From NCBI GenBank assembly GCA_946811695.1, contig OX328123.1, positions 148,237,975 through 148,301,974 of the forward strand: DNA of 64,000 nt. The letters are read 5' to 3'. The stretch's first letter is position 1. Each line of letters opens with the position of its first letter. The position numbers and the translations under genes were made by a program. Source of the stretch: Gonocerus acuteangulatus. Lineage: Eukaryota > Arthropoda > Insecta > Hemiptera > Coreidae. Shown here one piece after another: positions 21,688 to 36,433 of this stretch. The notes beneath the pieces were generated by a model. The model worked only from the letters and a program-made list of their open reading frames with translations. It was not told the DNA's origin and searched no databases.

Positions 21688-22737
21688 ATTGTTAGATGGA
21701 TAGATATGTCAATTGTGTAAGAACGAACATAAATATTAAAATTAAATAATTTAAGTAATGGAAGGATACAAACATGAAAAATACAGATGTATTTAATTAT
21801 TTCCGTCCGTCTTGTTGTGGAAATGGAGGGGGAGGGGGCACAGGAACATATGAGGGTTGGAATTTTAATTCATTACCAAATGTTATGCCATATTTCCGTA
21901 CGTTTCGCCTTTTCAAACATATTTCACGGGAAAAAATACCGAGGAAGAGAACAATGAGAGCGGATAGAGTATATATGTATATATTTTTTTAAGGAAAACT
22001 GGTGTCAAGAATGTTCACGAAACAATTTTAAAGTATTCCTATTTTAATTATTTTTTATGTATATTCGGATGAGGCCGAAAAAAAAAATGGATGTCGTAAA
22101 CGTTTTCCACTATACAGTGAGGAAGGAAAATGCCAAGAAATTCTGAAAATAAAACATTCCGATTTACAGGAACTGTTTCATCTTAGTGCGCCCTCGTTTT
22201 ACACCCTAGTGTCATTTAAGGACCTTGGAAGATTATGGGCAAATAAAAAAAATCGATTTTAAAGTTAATTAAAGTTTTACATTTTTGGGGAAAAATTTTG
22301 TCCGTAAAAAAAATAAAATAGATTTAAGAGGTTCTAATTTATTGTGCCACTAATATGACCTCCAGAAGACTAAATATTTACATGACGGAGTGTTTTTAGA
22401 TTACCTTCCAAGTAGCGAAACTCCGAAGTCGATATCACTGCTCACCTGAAGTCAAGATGGTGACACTTTTCACCATCTTGACTTACTACAGCCTTTTATA
22501 CTAGCTGTTCAAAATTTGAGTTACAAGATTCTGCTGGGAATCTGTAGATGCTGTTGTGGTCAATGCTCCGGGTTATAAATCGTTTTGTAATTTGGACAAA
22601 ACATCGAGTTTGTCATCCTCACTAAATCCTTATTGTAGAGTTTTTCTTTTATAGCAGTAAGATTGACATTTATACTTTTTCTCCTCTCCGTTGTGTTTTC
22701 CAAAACAAAATTAGTCCCTCTAATTAAAAGGATTTAA
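21688..22737. other. AT-rich DNA, nothing recognised
   Basis: Includes GGGGGAGGGGGC near 21829. A frame at 21774-21992 is not recognisable. No gene supported. Confidence 0.4.
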
Positions 22738-23233
22738 GTATCTCAAGGGTGTTGTACCTTTGAACACTTTGCAAAATCTAATATTTTTAGCTTGAATATT
22801 AAGGCTAAATTCATATTTTTATTTAATTTTAATTAGTATTCTATTGCTTTCAAGGTTATAGCTTTACATTTAATATTTTTATTAATTTTTTAAACAATTA
22901 CATGTACAGCATGTAGTTGAACCTCTGACCACGTAAAAACAACACAGCAGTGCTGAAAAAAAAAATTGTATTCAGTAATATTTTAATTATTGTATGTTTA
23001 ATAAATACAGGACAAGGATGTAAGCATAATAATAAAATCTATCATTGATAATATGTTAAGCTTAATATGCTACAAAATCCAGTCCAATCAATAAACTGTG
23101 TTTTAACTGTCGAGCAGATCCACTAGCAATAGTAGGGTATCGAAGTTTAGCCACAATGTCTTCAACATCAATATCATACAAATTTTCATCTTCTCTCGTA
23201 AACTTGTCACTTAAAGTTTGTTTTTTCAAATAT

Positions 23234-23367
23234 TAGCGAGGTTACTCCCTATCTCCATAGGGAGAACCCGCTTATGAGGTTGACCTCATGACGTAATCCG
23301 GAAGTGCCGACTAGAAACTTTCACGTTTCAGACCCTATAGATCACGAAAATATAGGTGGCCCAAATT

Positions 23368-23424
<57 letters not shown>

Positions 23425-24588
23425 TTATATATATGCTTGTCTGTTCGCGATCTAGCAAGCTCAAAAATGGCCCGATTTTGATGAAATTTGGTACAAAAAT
23501 CTATCCTCTAATTTGAAAGGTCAAGTTCGTTAACTAGCAGAATCCGCCCACGGAAAGATACTGTTTGGGGCGAAATTCGCGCAAAAAAAATCGTAACGCT
23601 TACGTTTTTGAGTTCATATGCTTGCAGGTACTTGTTTTATAGGCTTCTTAACATAGGAAAACGAATGAAACTATTTTTAAGGCGATATCTGTAACAGTTT
23701 TTGAGAAAGGTGGAATAAATGTTTTTGTAAGTCATTATCTTTTGTTGGTACTTAGAATCGCGGGATTCAATTGAAATATTTTCTACATCTTGGAAATTTA
23801 TCCCAACTAAGATGTATAAATTTTGGTTACATTTTGCGTTAAGGAAGTATGTGAAACAAATTATTTTATTGATAGACATGAAAAGTTTTCGGATCTTCAT
23901 ACATTTTTCGTAAATATCTCGATAACGGTTGGAAAATCGTGGTGAGTGGAAAGTGACCATTCAAATGCTTACTAAATTCTCTACAAAAAACGTTCTGAAG
24001 CAATATTCGATGGGGCAACGTCAATCAGAGATATAAGCGCTTAAAACTTAAAAAGTGTTGGTTTCGTTGTTTTGAAAGGGGGTTTCTCTTTGTTCATCTC
24101 ACTTTTTAATTGGTTGTTTTTTATTTCAAATTGCAATTATCAGTAAAATTAGTATTATAGTATAATAAGCTAAGAAACGGTGAAAGGTATTGGTAATAAG
24201 TTTCGAGTGGCTGTGGTAATCAAGATGGCTGTGGCTAATGATGACGACGTATACATAGTTTGTTTTGAATTCTCCTATCTATATAACCTTCCTCATAGCC
24301 TCCAACTGAAGTTATCGATATTTCTTATTTTATAGAAAGATTTAACCACGACAGAATGGAATTTTATTCGCCATGAAGCACATATTTACAGTTGATTATA
24401 ACAGTAAAACGAGGGGTCTCCCGTGGTCTAGTGGCTAGCGCGCTAGATTCATAAGCGGGAGATGGTGGGTTCGATCCCCACCGGCGCCAGAAATTTTCTC
24501 ATCTCAGGGCTCGCTGAGAAAATTCCTGGTTGCACCCTGGATCTCGGCGCTAATGGCCAAGAATTATGTCGATGCGCCGTAAAAAAAA

Positions 24589-24637
<49 letters not shown>

Positions 24638-24898
24638 AGTAAAACGAATTTGCTAGGAAAACAAGATACTTAAAATGGCAACGAATATTTGATTGTTTAG
24701 AATAGAGCCTTCTCAGCAGTAGTCAAAGAGTAAGTACGTTTTCAGTACATAATTGTATTGACTTATACAGATTATGAATAATCCGCTTCTGTTTACAATG
24801 GCTACTGTCAGTTTCCTGTGATTTGTGATGTCTAATCTATTCCATTTCTTAGAGATGTACGTAACCGCGCTAAGATGACGCAGTTCCTGCGAGTCGGA
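23234..24898 (-). mobile_element. HINE family B, copy B2
   Basis: The 5' end on the minus strand is at 24898 (TCCGACTCGCAGGAACTGC, with one base change in the CATCTT region), followed by the subterminal AGCGCGGTTAC. The 3' end at about 23234 has the stem of CTCCCTATCTCCATAGGGAG and a slightly decayed AACCTCGCTAA. Inside are a TA microsatellite (23371-23415) and the family phrases GGCCCGATTTTGATGAAATT and AAGGTCAAGTTCGTTAAC. It is inserted in the Tigger-like remnant and is itself interrupted by a SINE at 24413-24635. It has no coding capacity. Confidence 0.85.
24413..24635 (+). mobile_element. tRNA-Glu-type SINE, copy 1
   Basis: The head, TCCCGTGGTCTAGTGGCTAG, matches the D-arm/A-box half of eukaryotic tRNA-Glu. 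The anticodon-like loop is GATTCAT, giving TTC. The B box is GGTTCGATCCC (about 24469-24479). A body of about 90 bp follows (TCTCGGCGCTAATGGCC), then CGCCGT and an A tail of some 50 bases. Flanking 12-bp direct duplications ACAGTAAAACGA at 24401-24412 and 24636-24647 mark a typical retroposition. Internal A and B boxes would direct pol III transcription, with mobilisation by a poly-A-recognising LINE. The clean tail and exact duplication suggest a recent insertion. Confidence 0.93.
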
Positions 24899-25082
24899 CT
24901 TTTGGATCTTAAACATTGGACATTTAATATCACAGATCTCTGCGACTAAATATGTAATGGTCTTTTTACTTTTATTTTTAACAAGTATAAGAGTTCCTTG
25001 TTCTAAATCATATTTTTCAAATTGTTACTGGTCATCTACAGAACTCGCGACATTTATCTGACAGATCAACGTCACTTTCTCC

Positions 25083-26063
25083 GGAATAATGGTCCGATTT
25101 TTATGAAATTTGGTACAGAAATTTTTCGTCTAATTTAAAAGGTCAAGTTCATTAACCAGCCCACCGGAACATGGTTTTTGGAGAGAACTTCGTGCGAAAA
25201 TAATCTTTGCGGTTACTTCATGTGCTTGCAAGTACTTGTCTTATAGGCTTCTTGGCATAGGAAAACGAATGAAACCATTTTAAAGGCGATAGCTTTAACC
25301 GTTTTCGAGAAAAGGGGCAAAATAGTTGTTGAATCAAGTTTTTGTTTTGGTACTTAGAATCATGGGATTCAGATAAAATATTGTCTGCATGTTTGAAATT
25401 CTTATAAACAAAGATGTTTAAATTTTGGTTACGTTTGGAGTTAAGGAAAGATTATAATAAAATATTTTATTATAGACATATAAGGTTTTAGGAACTTCGT
25501 ATATTTTCCTTAATTATCTATCAATAATAATATTATTATCTATCAATAATAATAATAATAATAAATATTCTCCTTAATATCTCGAAAATGGTTGGAAATC
25601 TTGGTAAGCGGAAGGTTACCATTCGAAAGCACACTAAATGTTCTACAAAAAAGAAATCTGAAGCAAATTTCGATTAGGCGATGTCGATCCGAAAAATGTG
25701 TCCTTAAAACTTCAAATGTGTTTGTTTAGTTCTTTTGAACAGGTTTTGTCTTTGTTTAAATCACTTTAAATTGATTTTTTTTTAATTTCATTTGTCTGTA
25801 AAATTAGTATTGTGGTAAAAGAAAATAAGAAACAGTAAGCAGTGTGTTTTTAGATCGAACCTTGACAAGCCCAGGGAGTCATTTTTCTGTCAGGTAGAGG
25901 TGAGGGTCTAGGTGGACCCTTACAACCGTGACCTATTTGAGGTCATAAATTATTTCATGAAAGGTCTAACCAAAATTATAACTGTTTCTATGCCAACCTT
26001 TCCAAATGAAATTAGGATTAAGAACGGAACCGCGCTAAGATGATGCAGTTCCTGCGAGTCGGA
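25083..26063 (-). mobile_element. HINE family B, copy B3, 3'-truncated
   Basis: The 5' end at 26063 (TCCGACTCGCAGGAACTGCA on the minus strand) is followed by the subterminal AGCGCGGTTCC. The interior shares GGTCCGATTTTTATGAAATT, AAAGGTCAAGTTCATTAACC and GGCATAGGAAAACGAATGAA with B2. It breaks off near 25083 before the TA tract and stem-loop, where it meets the Tigger-like remnant. A local array of AAT repeats lies at 25520-25565. Confidence 0.8.
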
Positions 26064-26133
26064 CTTTTATCTTTAATGCGTTTTGCTATTTTTATTTTAT
26101 TCAGGCCTTTATACCAATCTAAGGCAGACATAA

Positions 26134-26172
<39 letters not shown>

Positions 26173-26340
26173 CTTTCTTGCCTTATTTAAAAAAAATTAA
26201 CATCAAGTCAAATATCTGAAGTCGGTACTGTCACCGCGGAACATGATCCCTGATTACACAACAAGTGCTAAAATGCAAATAAAACCCTTCAGACAGGCCA
26301 GAACTATGCAAAGGAACCGGGTAGTAGAGAGAACGAAACG
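26064..26340. other. Intergenic with a 38-base poly-T tract
   Basis: T run at about 26132-26170. No gene. Confidence 0.5.
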
Positions 26341-26725
26341 AAGAAATGGCCATGTCACGAAAGTGGCTGTAAGGCCACGGATCATGCCGGCCTGTTGTCA
26401 CGAAAGTAGCTATCATGCCACTGGTCATGGAAAGCCCGTTGTCATGAAAGTAGCTATCATGCCACAGGACATGGAAAGCCCGTTGTCATGAAAGTAGCCA
26501 TCATGCCACAGGTCATGGAAAGCCCGTTGTCATGAAAGAAGCTATCATGCCACAGGTCATGGAAAGCCCGTTGTCATGAAAGTAGCTATCATGCCACAGG
26601 TCATGGAAAGCCCGCTGTCATGAAAGTAGCTATCATGCCATAGGTCATGGAAAGCCCGTTGTCACGAAAGTAGCTATCAGGCCACAGGTCATGGAAAGCC
26701 CGTTGTCACGAAAGTAGCTATCAGT
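26341..26725. repeat. 44-bp tandem minisatellite, about 8 units
   Basis: The unit reads GCCACAGGTCATGGAAAGCC then CGTTGTCATGAAAGTAGCTA then TCAT. It is repeated about eight times with few changes; the first one or two units are more diverged. Open frames across it on both strands are by-products. It ends sharply at AGCTATCAGTCTCG. Confidence 0.9.
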
Positions 26726-28030
26726 CTCGAATGGATTTTCTGATTTAATTATATGATGATATTAGATGTGCCCCGTGAAATAGATAGGATGTACGCGGAG
26801 AGAGGAGTGGAGGATGAAAAATGACCGTTCGTCCATTGACTGATGGAGGAGTTAATGACGGAATATCTGTTGGATCACGATGAAGAATCCGCGTTCATCA
26901 ATGAACAGGTGTTTGATTGACGGCCGGATCCACATTAGAATCAATCAGAGGGGCGTTTTACAAGCTCCAAGAGTGGCGGCATTGACAAATCACTCCGGGG
27001 GGTTCCCGCCAAAAAACGGGCGGGCTGACTGATGCTTGCTTGATGTATTTATGTTTGGGGAAGCTGATTGGCTGGTGATCTGATTCGTCATCATTCCACT
27101 GCGGGAGGTAGACCTGACTAGATGATGGATAGGCCAACCCTTCAGGTTATTACCAGCCTCTCATTACATTAGTCTCGCTGTAATGTCGTACCAACCTTCA
27201 TACATCACTCAGACTCTATAGCCAATATACCATTCTGGAAAAAGTCGTTTTCCAATTTATCAGCCAAGCAAGAGCGTAAAATATCAGCAGAAATAGAAAT
27301 TGGGAATCAAATGACCTTTTCCTATTTAATTAGGCATCTATCCGATATTTTTTTGCATTGCTTACAAAATTAGGTGAAATTTTGCAAACGTTCCGTAATT
27401 AATTATTGTTTATTAACCCATTTACAGCCACTGATGCGTATACGCAACATTAATTTAATTTTTTTTTTTTTCACAATTTCAATTTTTTTTCTATTTTATT
27501 ACATCAACTTATTATTTAAGGTTTCTAATTATTAAAAATATGTTTTTAATAAATTCTGTGATTTTTTAATCGCTTGAAACATAATAGTACAGTTGGTTAC
27601 TTTTCAACACAAATGAATACCAACTAAGATTTAAATGTTCCTACTAATGTTAAATGTGTGTTATTTCAGCCAAATAAGGGTTCCTACAGTTAAATTATCA
27701 TATTCCGTTAAAATATTGTTTGTTTTAATTGCTGAGAGGAAATGTTTGTATTCTATTCATATATTGCTTGTAGAATAGTCGTTTTACTTTAATTTTGCAT
27801 AAGCGCATCGTTTGAAATTCCTAAAAAGTTTGTCCAATGCATATTCACGTCTTTCCCTGTCTAAATAATAAGTATAAGGTATAATAGAAGTGGAAAGTGC
27901 GCTAAGCAGACTAGAGGGACATATGATTATACATTTGATGAAAGCAGTGAAAGTTGCATACTTAGATGAACGGATAACTCCGTAGTCACTGTGGCAAGTA
28001 ATCATTTTGGCCCTGAGCCAATAAAAAAAG
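26726..28030. other. Intergenic, no gene identified
   Basis: 26760-27120 is less AT-rich and unique-looking. The rest is AT-rich. A minus-strand frame at 27784-28038 is not recognised. Confidence 0.4.
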
Positions 28031-28498
28031 TCCGTCACGCAGGAGCTGCATAACTAAGCACTTTCCTCAGAATTTGGGTAGTGTAGACTGCTTTCCAGAA
28101 CAATTTGCTTAAAATATCCTACATAAATAAAATAAAAACATGAATAGTTCTCTTTGTAATGAGTAACTGATCAATTATTAATTTGCTTCCAGAGTTATGT
28201 TTACACATGGTACCTACTACTCTACGTAATAAATACAAAAAACCTCATATTATCGTATTTTGATCTAACGCAGGAACAGGATACAGTCACTCTAGTGGTA
28301 GATAGCGCTCCTGGCCGCGGCTTTGTGAACCTACGTCTGGCGGGCTTTTCTATTGAAATATATTACAAATTAAACCCCCGCTTTCCGATTGACCGATTCA
28401 GCTTATCTTTACAACACTTCTTTCTCATGAGTTACCCATGACGTATACCGCGTTTCGTTACAATACAGCAGAAATTACGACCGGTATGAGTATAAAAG
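28031..28498 (+). mobile_element. HINE family A, copy A1 (5' part only)
   Basis: Begins TCCGTCACGCAGGAGCTGCA with the subterminal AGCACTTTCCT at +27. It follows the family sequence to ACGACCGGTATGAGTAT, where a complete copy (A2) starts in the same orientation. The rest of A1 is not found on the far side of A2, so this is a head-to-tail partial dimer rather than a simple nested insertion. Confidence 0.85.
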
Positions 28499-29581
28499 TC
28501 CGCCACGCAGGAGCTGCATAACTAAGCACTTTCCTCAGAATTTGGGTAGTGTAGACTGCTTTCCAGAACAATTTGCTTAAAATATCCTACATAAATAAAA
28601 TAAAAACATGAATAGTTCTCTTTTAATTTTGTAATGAGTAACTGATAAATTATTAATTTGCTTCCAGAGTTATGTTTACACATGGTACCTACTACACTAC
28701 GTAATAAATATAAAATCCTCATATTATTGTATTTTGATCTAACGCAGGAACCGGATACAGTCCCTCTAGCGCTCCTTGCGGCGTCTTTGTGAACCTATGT
28801 CTGGCTGGCTTTTCTATTGAAATATATTACAAAGTAAACCCCCCTTTCCGATTGACCGATTCAGCTCATTTTTACAACACTTCTTTCTCATGAGTTACCC
28901 ACGACTTATACCGCGTTTCGTTACAATACAGCAGAAATTACGACCAGTATGAGTATATTAGTAATTTAGGTCTGGAGTAAACCCCCCCTCCTAATGAACC
29001 GATTTAGTTTATTTTTACAACACATTTTTACCTGTAGATTACCACTACGAATACCGAGTTTCGTCGAAATATACCAAAAATCACGGTTGGTTGTGGCGAA
29101 TTGGTATTGTGGGTCAGGAGTAAACCCCCCCCCCTCCTAATGAACCGATTTAGTTTATTTTTACAACACATATTTACCTGTAGATTAACACTATGAATAC
29201 CGAGTTTCGTCGAAATATACCTAAAATCACGGCTGGTAGTGGCAAATTGGTATTTTCGGTCCGGAGTAAACCCCCCCCCCCCTCCTTATGAACCGATTTA
29301 GTTTATTTTTATAGCTCACTTTTCTCTCTATATTGCCACTACGAATACCAAGTTTCGTTGAAATATAACAAATATTACGGCTGACATAGTCAAATTAGTG
29401 TTTTGGGTTCGGGGTAAATCCCCCCTTCCGGTGGACCGACTTTGGTTGTTAACGAACTCGTTCAATCGTTTGCTAATTGAATGCTATATACCAAGTTTCG
29501 TGACGAAAAAAGAAAAACTCTGGCCGGTATCGTGTTAACGGACACATATATAACTATAGCTATATATATATATAACTATAG

Positions 29582-29635
<54 letters not shown>

Positions 29636-29716
29636 TTTAACGGGGGTCATTTTCGGTGTCTACTAGGTAGGATCGATAAAGATTTGAAGAGATTTTCCTT
29701 CGGAGGAATGTGCTAA
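28499..29716 (+). mobile_element. HINE family A, copy A2 (complete)
   Basis: 5' end TCCGCCACGCAGGAGCTGCA, then the subterminal AGCACTTTCCT. In the middle are five related modules of about 120-150 bp, each with ACCGATTTAGTTTATTTTTA, TTACCACTACGAATACC-like and GTTTCGTCGAAATATACC words. A TA microsatellite follows (29540-29632, with two ATAACTATAGC interruptions). The 3' section GGGGTCATTTTCGGTGTCTA ends in CCTTCGGAGGAATGTGCTAA. The stem of the terminal hairpin has one substitution. No protein is encoded. Confidence 0.9.
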
Positions 29717-29750
29717 AAGAAACAAGAAATGATTTTAGTCCAACCTAGTT

Positions 29751-30677
29751 AGTCCAGGCAACGAACAGCTATAGGTGGAAATTTTTGGAACACAATTTTG
29801 GACTTCATAACTTTGGAGGCTGGATAGGAGGTGAACATATCAAAAGTCCTCGCCCATAGCATTTGCGCAGGGGGAAGGGGGGTTTATAAAGTCCCATTTA
29901 AAATTTTTTATTAAATTATGCTGGGTGTATAACTTTACTATTTTATGTATTTTCATTCGAACATTAAAGCAATTACAGTGTTCATCGTGAAATCTAGCGA
30001 CAACTGTCGACCAATGCATATTTCAAGTTCTCACCATTTCCAGTCAACGTGTTGTCCAAAATACGCTCCATTTTGTAAACATAGTGAGTACTGGTCGTAT
30101 AAATTGCACAAAATATATATTTTTGGGCCCACTGACCAGTTAGTCTCACTCAATTAGATAACATCTTGTCCAATATTTTGGCAATGGTTTTGCTAAGACC
30201 ATGCGTGTGCTTATATAACGTTTGCATATGAAAATACATAAAATAGTAAAGTAATATATATTATTGAAGCGAATGGAATGCTCTGCAACCCTATAACTGA
30301 CATTTGGTTTCATCGTTGAAAAGGTTTCCGGTCAAGAATAGAAAAAAAGTGTGTTTTTCTCCAAAATGACCGACTTTCAAGAGCGGATATTTCAAAAACT
30401 AAAGATATCTAGAAAAGATTTATTGAATAGAACTAGTAGGAAATTTAATCAGCTTTTATTTTTTATAGAATAGTCATGTCGCTAGGACGCAGGAGTTCCG
30501 AGATATAAGTGAAAACCCGAAAAATGGGACTTTATAAACCCCTCTTCCCCCTGCGCAAATGCTACGGGCGAGGACTTGTAATTTTTTCACCGCCTATCCA
30601 GCCCAAACAAAGTTACGAAGTCCAAAATTGTGTTCCAAAAATTTCCACCAATAGCTGTTCCATTCGTTGCCTGGACT
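29751..30677. mobile_element. Inverted-repeat element with arms of about 150 bp
   Basis: The left end AGTCCAGGCAACGAACAGCT and the right end (complement of AGTCCAGGCAACGAATGG) head inverted arms. The arms share TGGAAATTTTTGGAACACAA, AGTCCTCGCCC.TAGC and TTTGCGCAGGGGGAAG with their complements (29751-29910 and about 30533-30677). A shorter inner pair, ACTTTACTATTTTATGTATT, lies at 29933 and its complement at 30240. No transposase frame. Family unassigned. Confidence 0.7.
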
Positions 30678-30839
30678 GAATAGAATCTGTGAGTAAAACT
30701 AATTCTTGGTAGGAGTAGACTTGCATGATAATGGAGTTGCATACTACACAAAAAAAAAAACGGTGGAAAATGGTGGAGGCCTCTGTTTATAAATATGATT
30801 GTCAGTGCGGCGACCTATGCTTGAAAAATTCAAAATATA

Positions 30840-31115
30840 GTAACCTGCCGTTTACTGATTTCAAATCCTGTTTTGCAAGGACCGTATTGAAGTATGAATA
30901 GGTAGAGTCAATATTCAGAACAACCAAGAAGAGGAAGACCACCTGTGAACTCGGTGTTGGATGAAGTGAGAAAGAATAAAATCAGAGATTGGGTCGTGTC
31001 GGATAAGACAAGGCAAAGGTGCAGAGTCTGTGTAAGCTAGACTATTTATACGTAGGTGTGAGAGATGTAATGTTAAATTAAACCCAGGGCATAATAATAA
31101 AACATTTCACGAAAA
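30840..31115 (+). pseudogene. piggyBac transposase C-terminal remnant
   Basis: From 30921 the plus strand reads QPRRGRPPVNSVLDEVRKNK, then IRDWVVSDKTRQRCRVCVS, a stop, then RCERCNVKLNPGHNNKTFH. A GRP linker followed by a cysteine-rich C-terminus (RCRVC ... CERCNV.L ... FH) is the arrangement at the end of piggyBac transposases. Just upstream in another frame, LTDFKSCFARTVLKYE resembles the segment that precedes the linker. The catalytic aspartates are missing and the frame is interrupted, so it is a decayed fragment. It is different in sequence from the two piggyBac copies at 46 and 63 kb. Confidence 0.65.
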
Positions 31116-31200
31116 AAAAAATTAGAATTTCAGTTTTTGTGTTAAAATTGTATTTTTTTTAGTTCTTTGAAGGCTTTTATGATTCACACACACACATATA

Positions 31201-34114
<2,914 letters not shown>

Positions 34115-34450
34115 GTTACCCGGCGTGCTGTGCTACGCCTACTTTCTGCATCTATAAAAGCAAAAGTAAATTAGAAACCAAATAATTAGTATTAAAACGC
34201 AACTCTGTAATTATTTGGGTTCATTGTTTGGAACTCGTAATCTCCGAACTGTGAGTCATAGACGATTTTAACCTAGCCTTTGACCCTCCCCGTGTCAAGA
34301 CCTACCTGAGTGTCACGTTTGGTCGAAATCGGTCTAACGGTGTGGATTTGTATAAGGAACAAGCTTACAGACAGACAGCTGGTAGACGTTTTTGACCTAG
34401 CCTATGACACTACCCGTATCAAGTCCTACCAGTATTCCAAGTTACTGGTA
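34115..34450. repeat. Dispersed repeat with AACAAGCTTACAGACAGACA phrase
   Basis: It opens with ACTAGCTGTTACCCGGCGTG and contains GGATTTGTATAAGGAACAAG and CAGACAGACAGCTGGTAGAC, then a second GACC.AGCCT...GTATCAAG module. The complement of these modules forms the repeats at 60130-60530. Phrases of this kind are common in arthropod non-autonomous elements. Class not determined. Confidence 0.5.
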
Positions 34451-34743
34451 TGTACGTCATTTAGATGTGTTCTGCGGGTCCAGCGTCGAGGCGTATGCGT
34501 GAGCAAATAGCTTGGCTTTCTTTCTATCCCCGCTACTCCGGGTCTTGTCCTATACCCTTGATATTGTTTATGGGTCTGGTATCCTATGATACAAAATCCG
34601 CCAGAAAAGTTTCTTCCGGGGGCCCTCTGTCGTGGCGTATTTCGCACTTAACTAAATTGTTATTAATCCACTAAAAGTACTTCATTTCAAAAGTTTCTTC
34701 ACTTTCTTTTTTTTATATGTTTGCCGAAATAAGTATACAAAAG

Positions 34744-35319
34744 TCCGTCACGCAGGAGCTGCATAACTAAGCACTTTCCTCAGAATTGGGTAGTGTCGAT
34801 TGCATTCCTGAATAATTTGCTTAAAATAACCTATATTGATAAATAAAATAAAAGCATAAATAACACCTGTTTCAATTCAATTCAAACATAGTACAATGCA
34901 AATCCCCCCCTTCCGATAGACCGATTTAGTTCATTTTTAGATACCCTTCCTTATTAGATACCCAGGACGTATAACGCGTTTCGTTACAATACAGCAGAAA
35001 TTACGACCGGTATGAGCAAATTAGTAATTTGGGTAAGGAGTAAACCCCCGCTCCTAATAAACCGATTTAGTTTATAATTTCATCAAATTTTTCTTTTTAG
35101 TTGAACAGAACGAATAGCGAGTTTCGTTGAAATATAACAAAAACTACGACTGGTATTGGCAAATAACTACTTTGGCTCCGGAGTAAACCCCCTCTCCGGA
35201 TGGAATGATTTTGTTGGTTAACGAACTCGTTCAATCGTTTGATTGGGGAATACTAGATACCAAGTTTCGTGGGGAACAAACAAAAACTCTGGCCGGTATC
35301 GTGTTAACGGACACATATA

Positions 35320-35385
<66 letters not shown>

Positions 35386-35502
35386 AACTGGGGTCATTTT
35401 CGGTGTCTACTAGGTAGGATCGATAAAGATTCGAAGTAATTTTTCAAAAATCCGTCATGAGTGCAATCTCAATAGCTACTTTCCTTCGGAGGAAAGTGCT
35501 AA
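34744..35502 (+). mobile_element. HINE family A, copy A3
   Basis: Complete ends: TCCGTCACGCAGGAGCTGCA at 34744, and the hairpin CTACTTTCCTTCGGAGGAAA with GTGCTAA at 35502. The element is short because it carries only two to three of the internal modules. TA microsatellite at 35323-35382. The next copy follows directly. Confidence 0.9.
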
Positions 35503-36254
35503 AATATTAATAGTTCTGCTCTTTTGGATTTGTTAAGAGCAGGTGTTTCAATTATTAATTTTGTAATTAATTTCCTTTCAGATTTTTGTGTATGCGTGTT
35601 ACTACACTACACAATAAATACACAAAGCTTCCCATATTCGTCTTGATCAATAATAAAAGAAACAGAATACAGTAATAATGCAGGAAGAGGATACTGCTCC
35701 CCCCTATCGGCAGAAATCAGAACTCTACGGCCAACATAGTCATATCAAAACAGAGGCACTCCTACTGGTAGTATCGCGACGCTACGTTTGGCGGGAGAAT
35801 TCGATTCAAACACGGTGAAGGGGGGTGGGGGGTCCAAGTAACCCCCCCTTCCGATAGACCGTTTTAGTTCATTACCGCAACACTTCTTTCTTATTAGATA
35901 GCCAGGACGTATAAAGAGTTTCGTAACAATACGACAGAAATTACGACCGGTATGAGAAAATTTTAATTTGGGTTCGAAGTAAAACCCCCCTCTTAATGAA
36001 CTAATTTAGTTTATTTTTAACACATTTTTCTCTTTGGCTAAGCACAACGAATAGCGAGTTTCGTTTAAATATACCACAAATTACGATTGGTATTGGGAAA
36101 TAACTACTTTGGCTCTGGAGTAAGCCCCCCGTCCACATGGACCGATTTTGTTGGTTAACGGACTCGTTCAATCGCTTGATGGGAGAATACTATATACCAA
36201 GTCTCGTGGATAAAAAACAAAAACTCTGGCCTGCATCGTGTTAACGGACATACA

Positions 36255-36314
<60 letters not shown>

Positions 36315-36433
36315 TTTTAACTGGGGTCATTTTCGGTGTCTACTAGGTCGATAAAGATTGAAAGAAATTTTTCAAAAATTCCGTCATGAGTGCAACCTCA
36401 ATGGCTACTTTCCTTCAGAAAAAAGTGCTAAAA
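35503..36433 (+). mobile_element. HINE family A, copy A4, lacking the first part
   Basis: Immediately downstream of A3 in the same orientation. It lacks the first 70-80 bp of the family but shares TAATTTCCTTTCAGA-like and TACTACACTACACAATAAAT segments, three internal modules, a TA tract (36257-36312) and a decayed 3' hairpin ending AAAGTGCTAA. Together with A3 it forms a head-to-tail pair. Confidence 0.82.

Larger units (their letters stand above)
22738..25082 (-). pseudogene. Tigger/pogo-like transposase C-terminus, copy 2, split by a HINE
   Basis: This inverted copy of 18985-19862 is interrupted at 23234-24898 by a family B HINE. From 25082 leftward it encodes ESDVDLSDKCREF, a stop, then QFEKYDLEQGTLILVKNKSK and KTITYLVAEICDIKCPMFKI. 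After the inserted HINE it resumes with KFTREDENLYDIDVEDIVAK, LRYPTIASGSARQLKHSLLI and GLDFVAY before a stop. The pattern G..ILVK...KKT..YLVAEI...KF..ED.NLYD.DVEDIVAKL is a recognisable small domain at the end of Tigger-like transposases. It reads open for long stretches, better than in copy 1. The right side is cut at about 25082 by the next HINE. The 3' UTR matches copy 1 down to about 22738. Confidence 0.75.

Noticed and set aside
24421..24492. Functional tRNA-Glu gene
   Set aside because: The acceptor arms do not pair, the anticodon stem has mismatches, and the sequence continues into a SINE body with A tail and target duplication; a second copy exists at 38984.
26341..26725. CRISPR-like array of regularly repeated sequence
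   Set aside because: There are no unique spacers; whole 44-bp units repeat with random substitutions, in a eukaryotic background.
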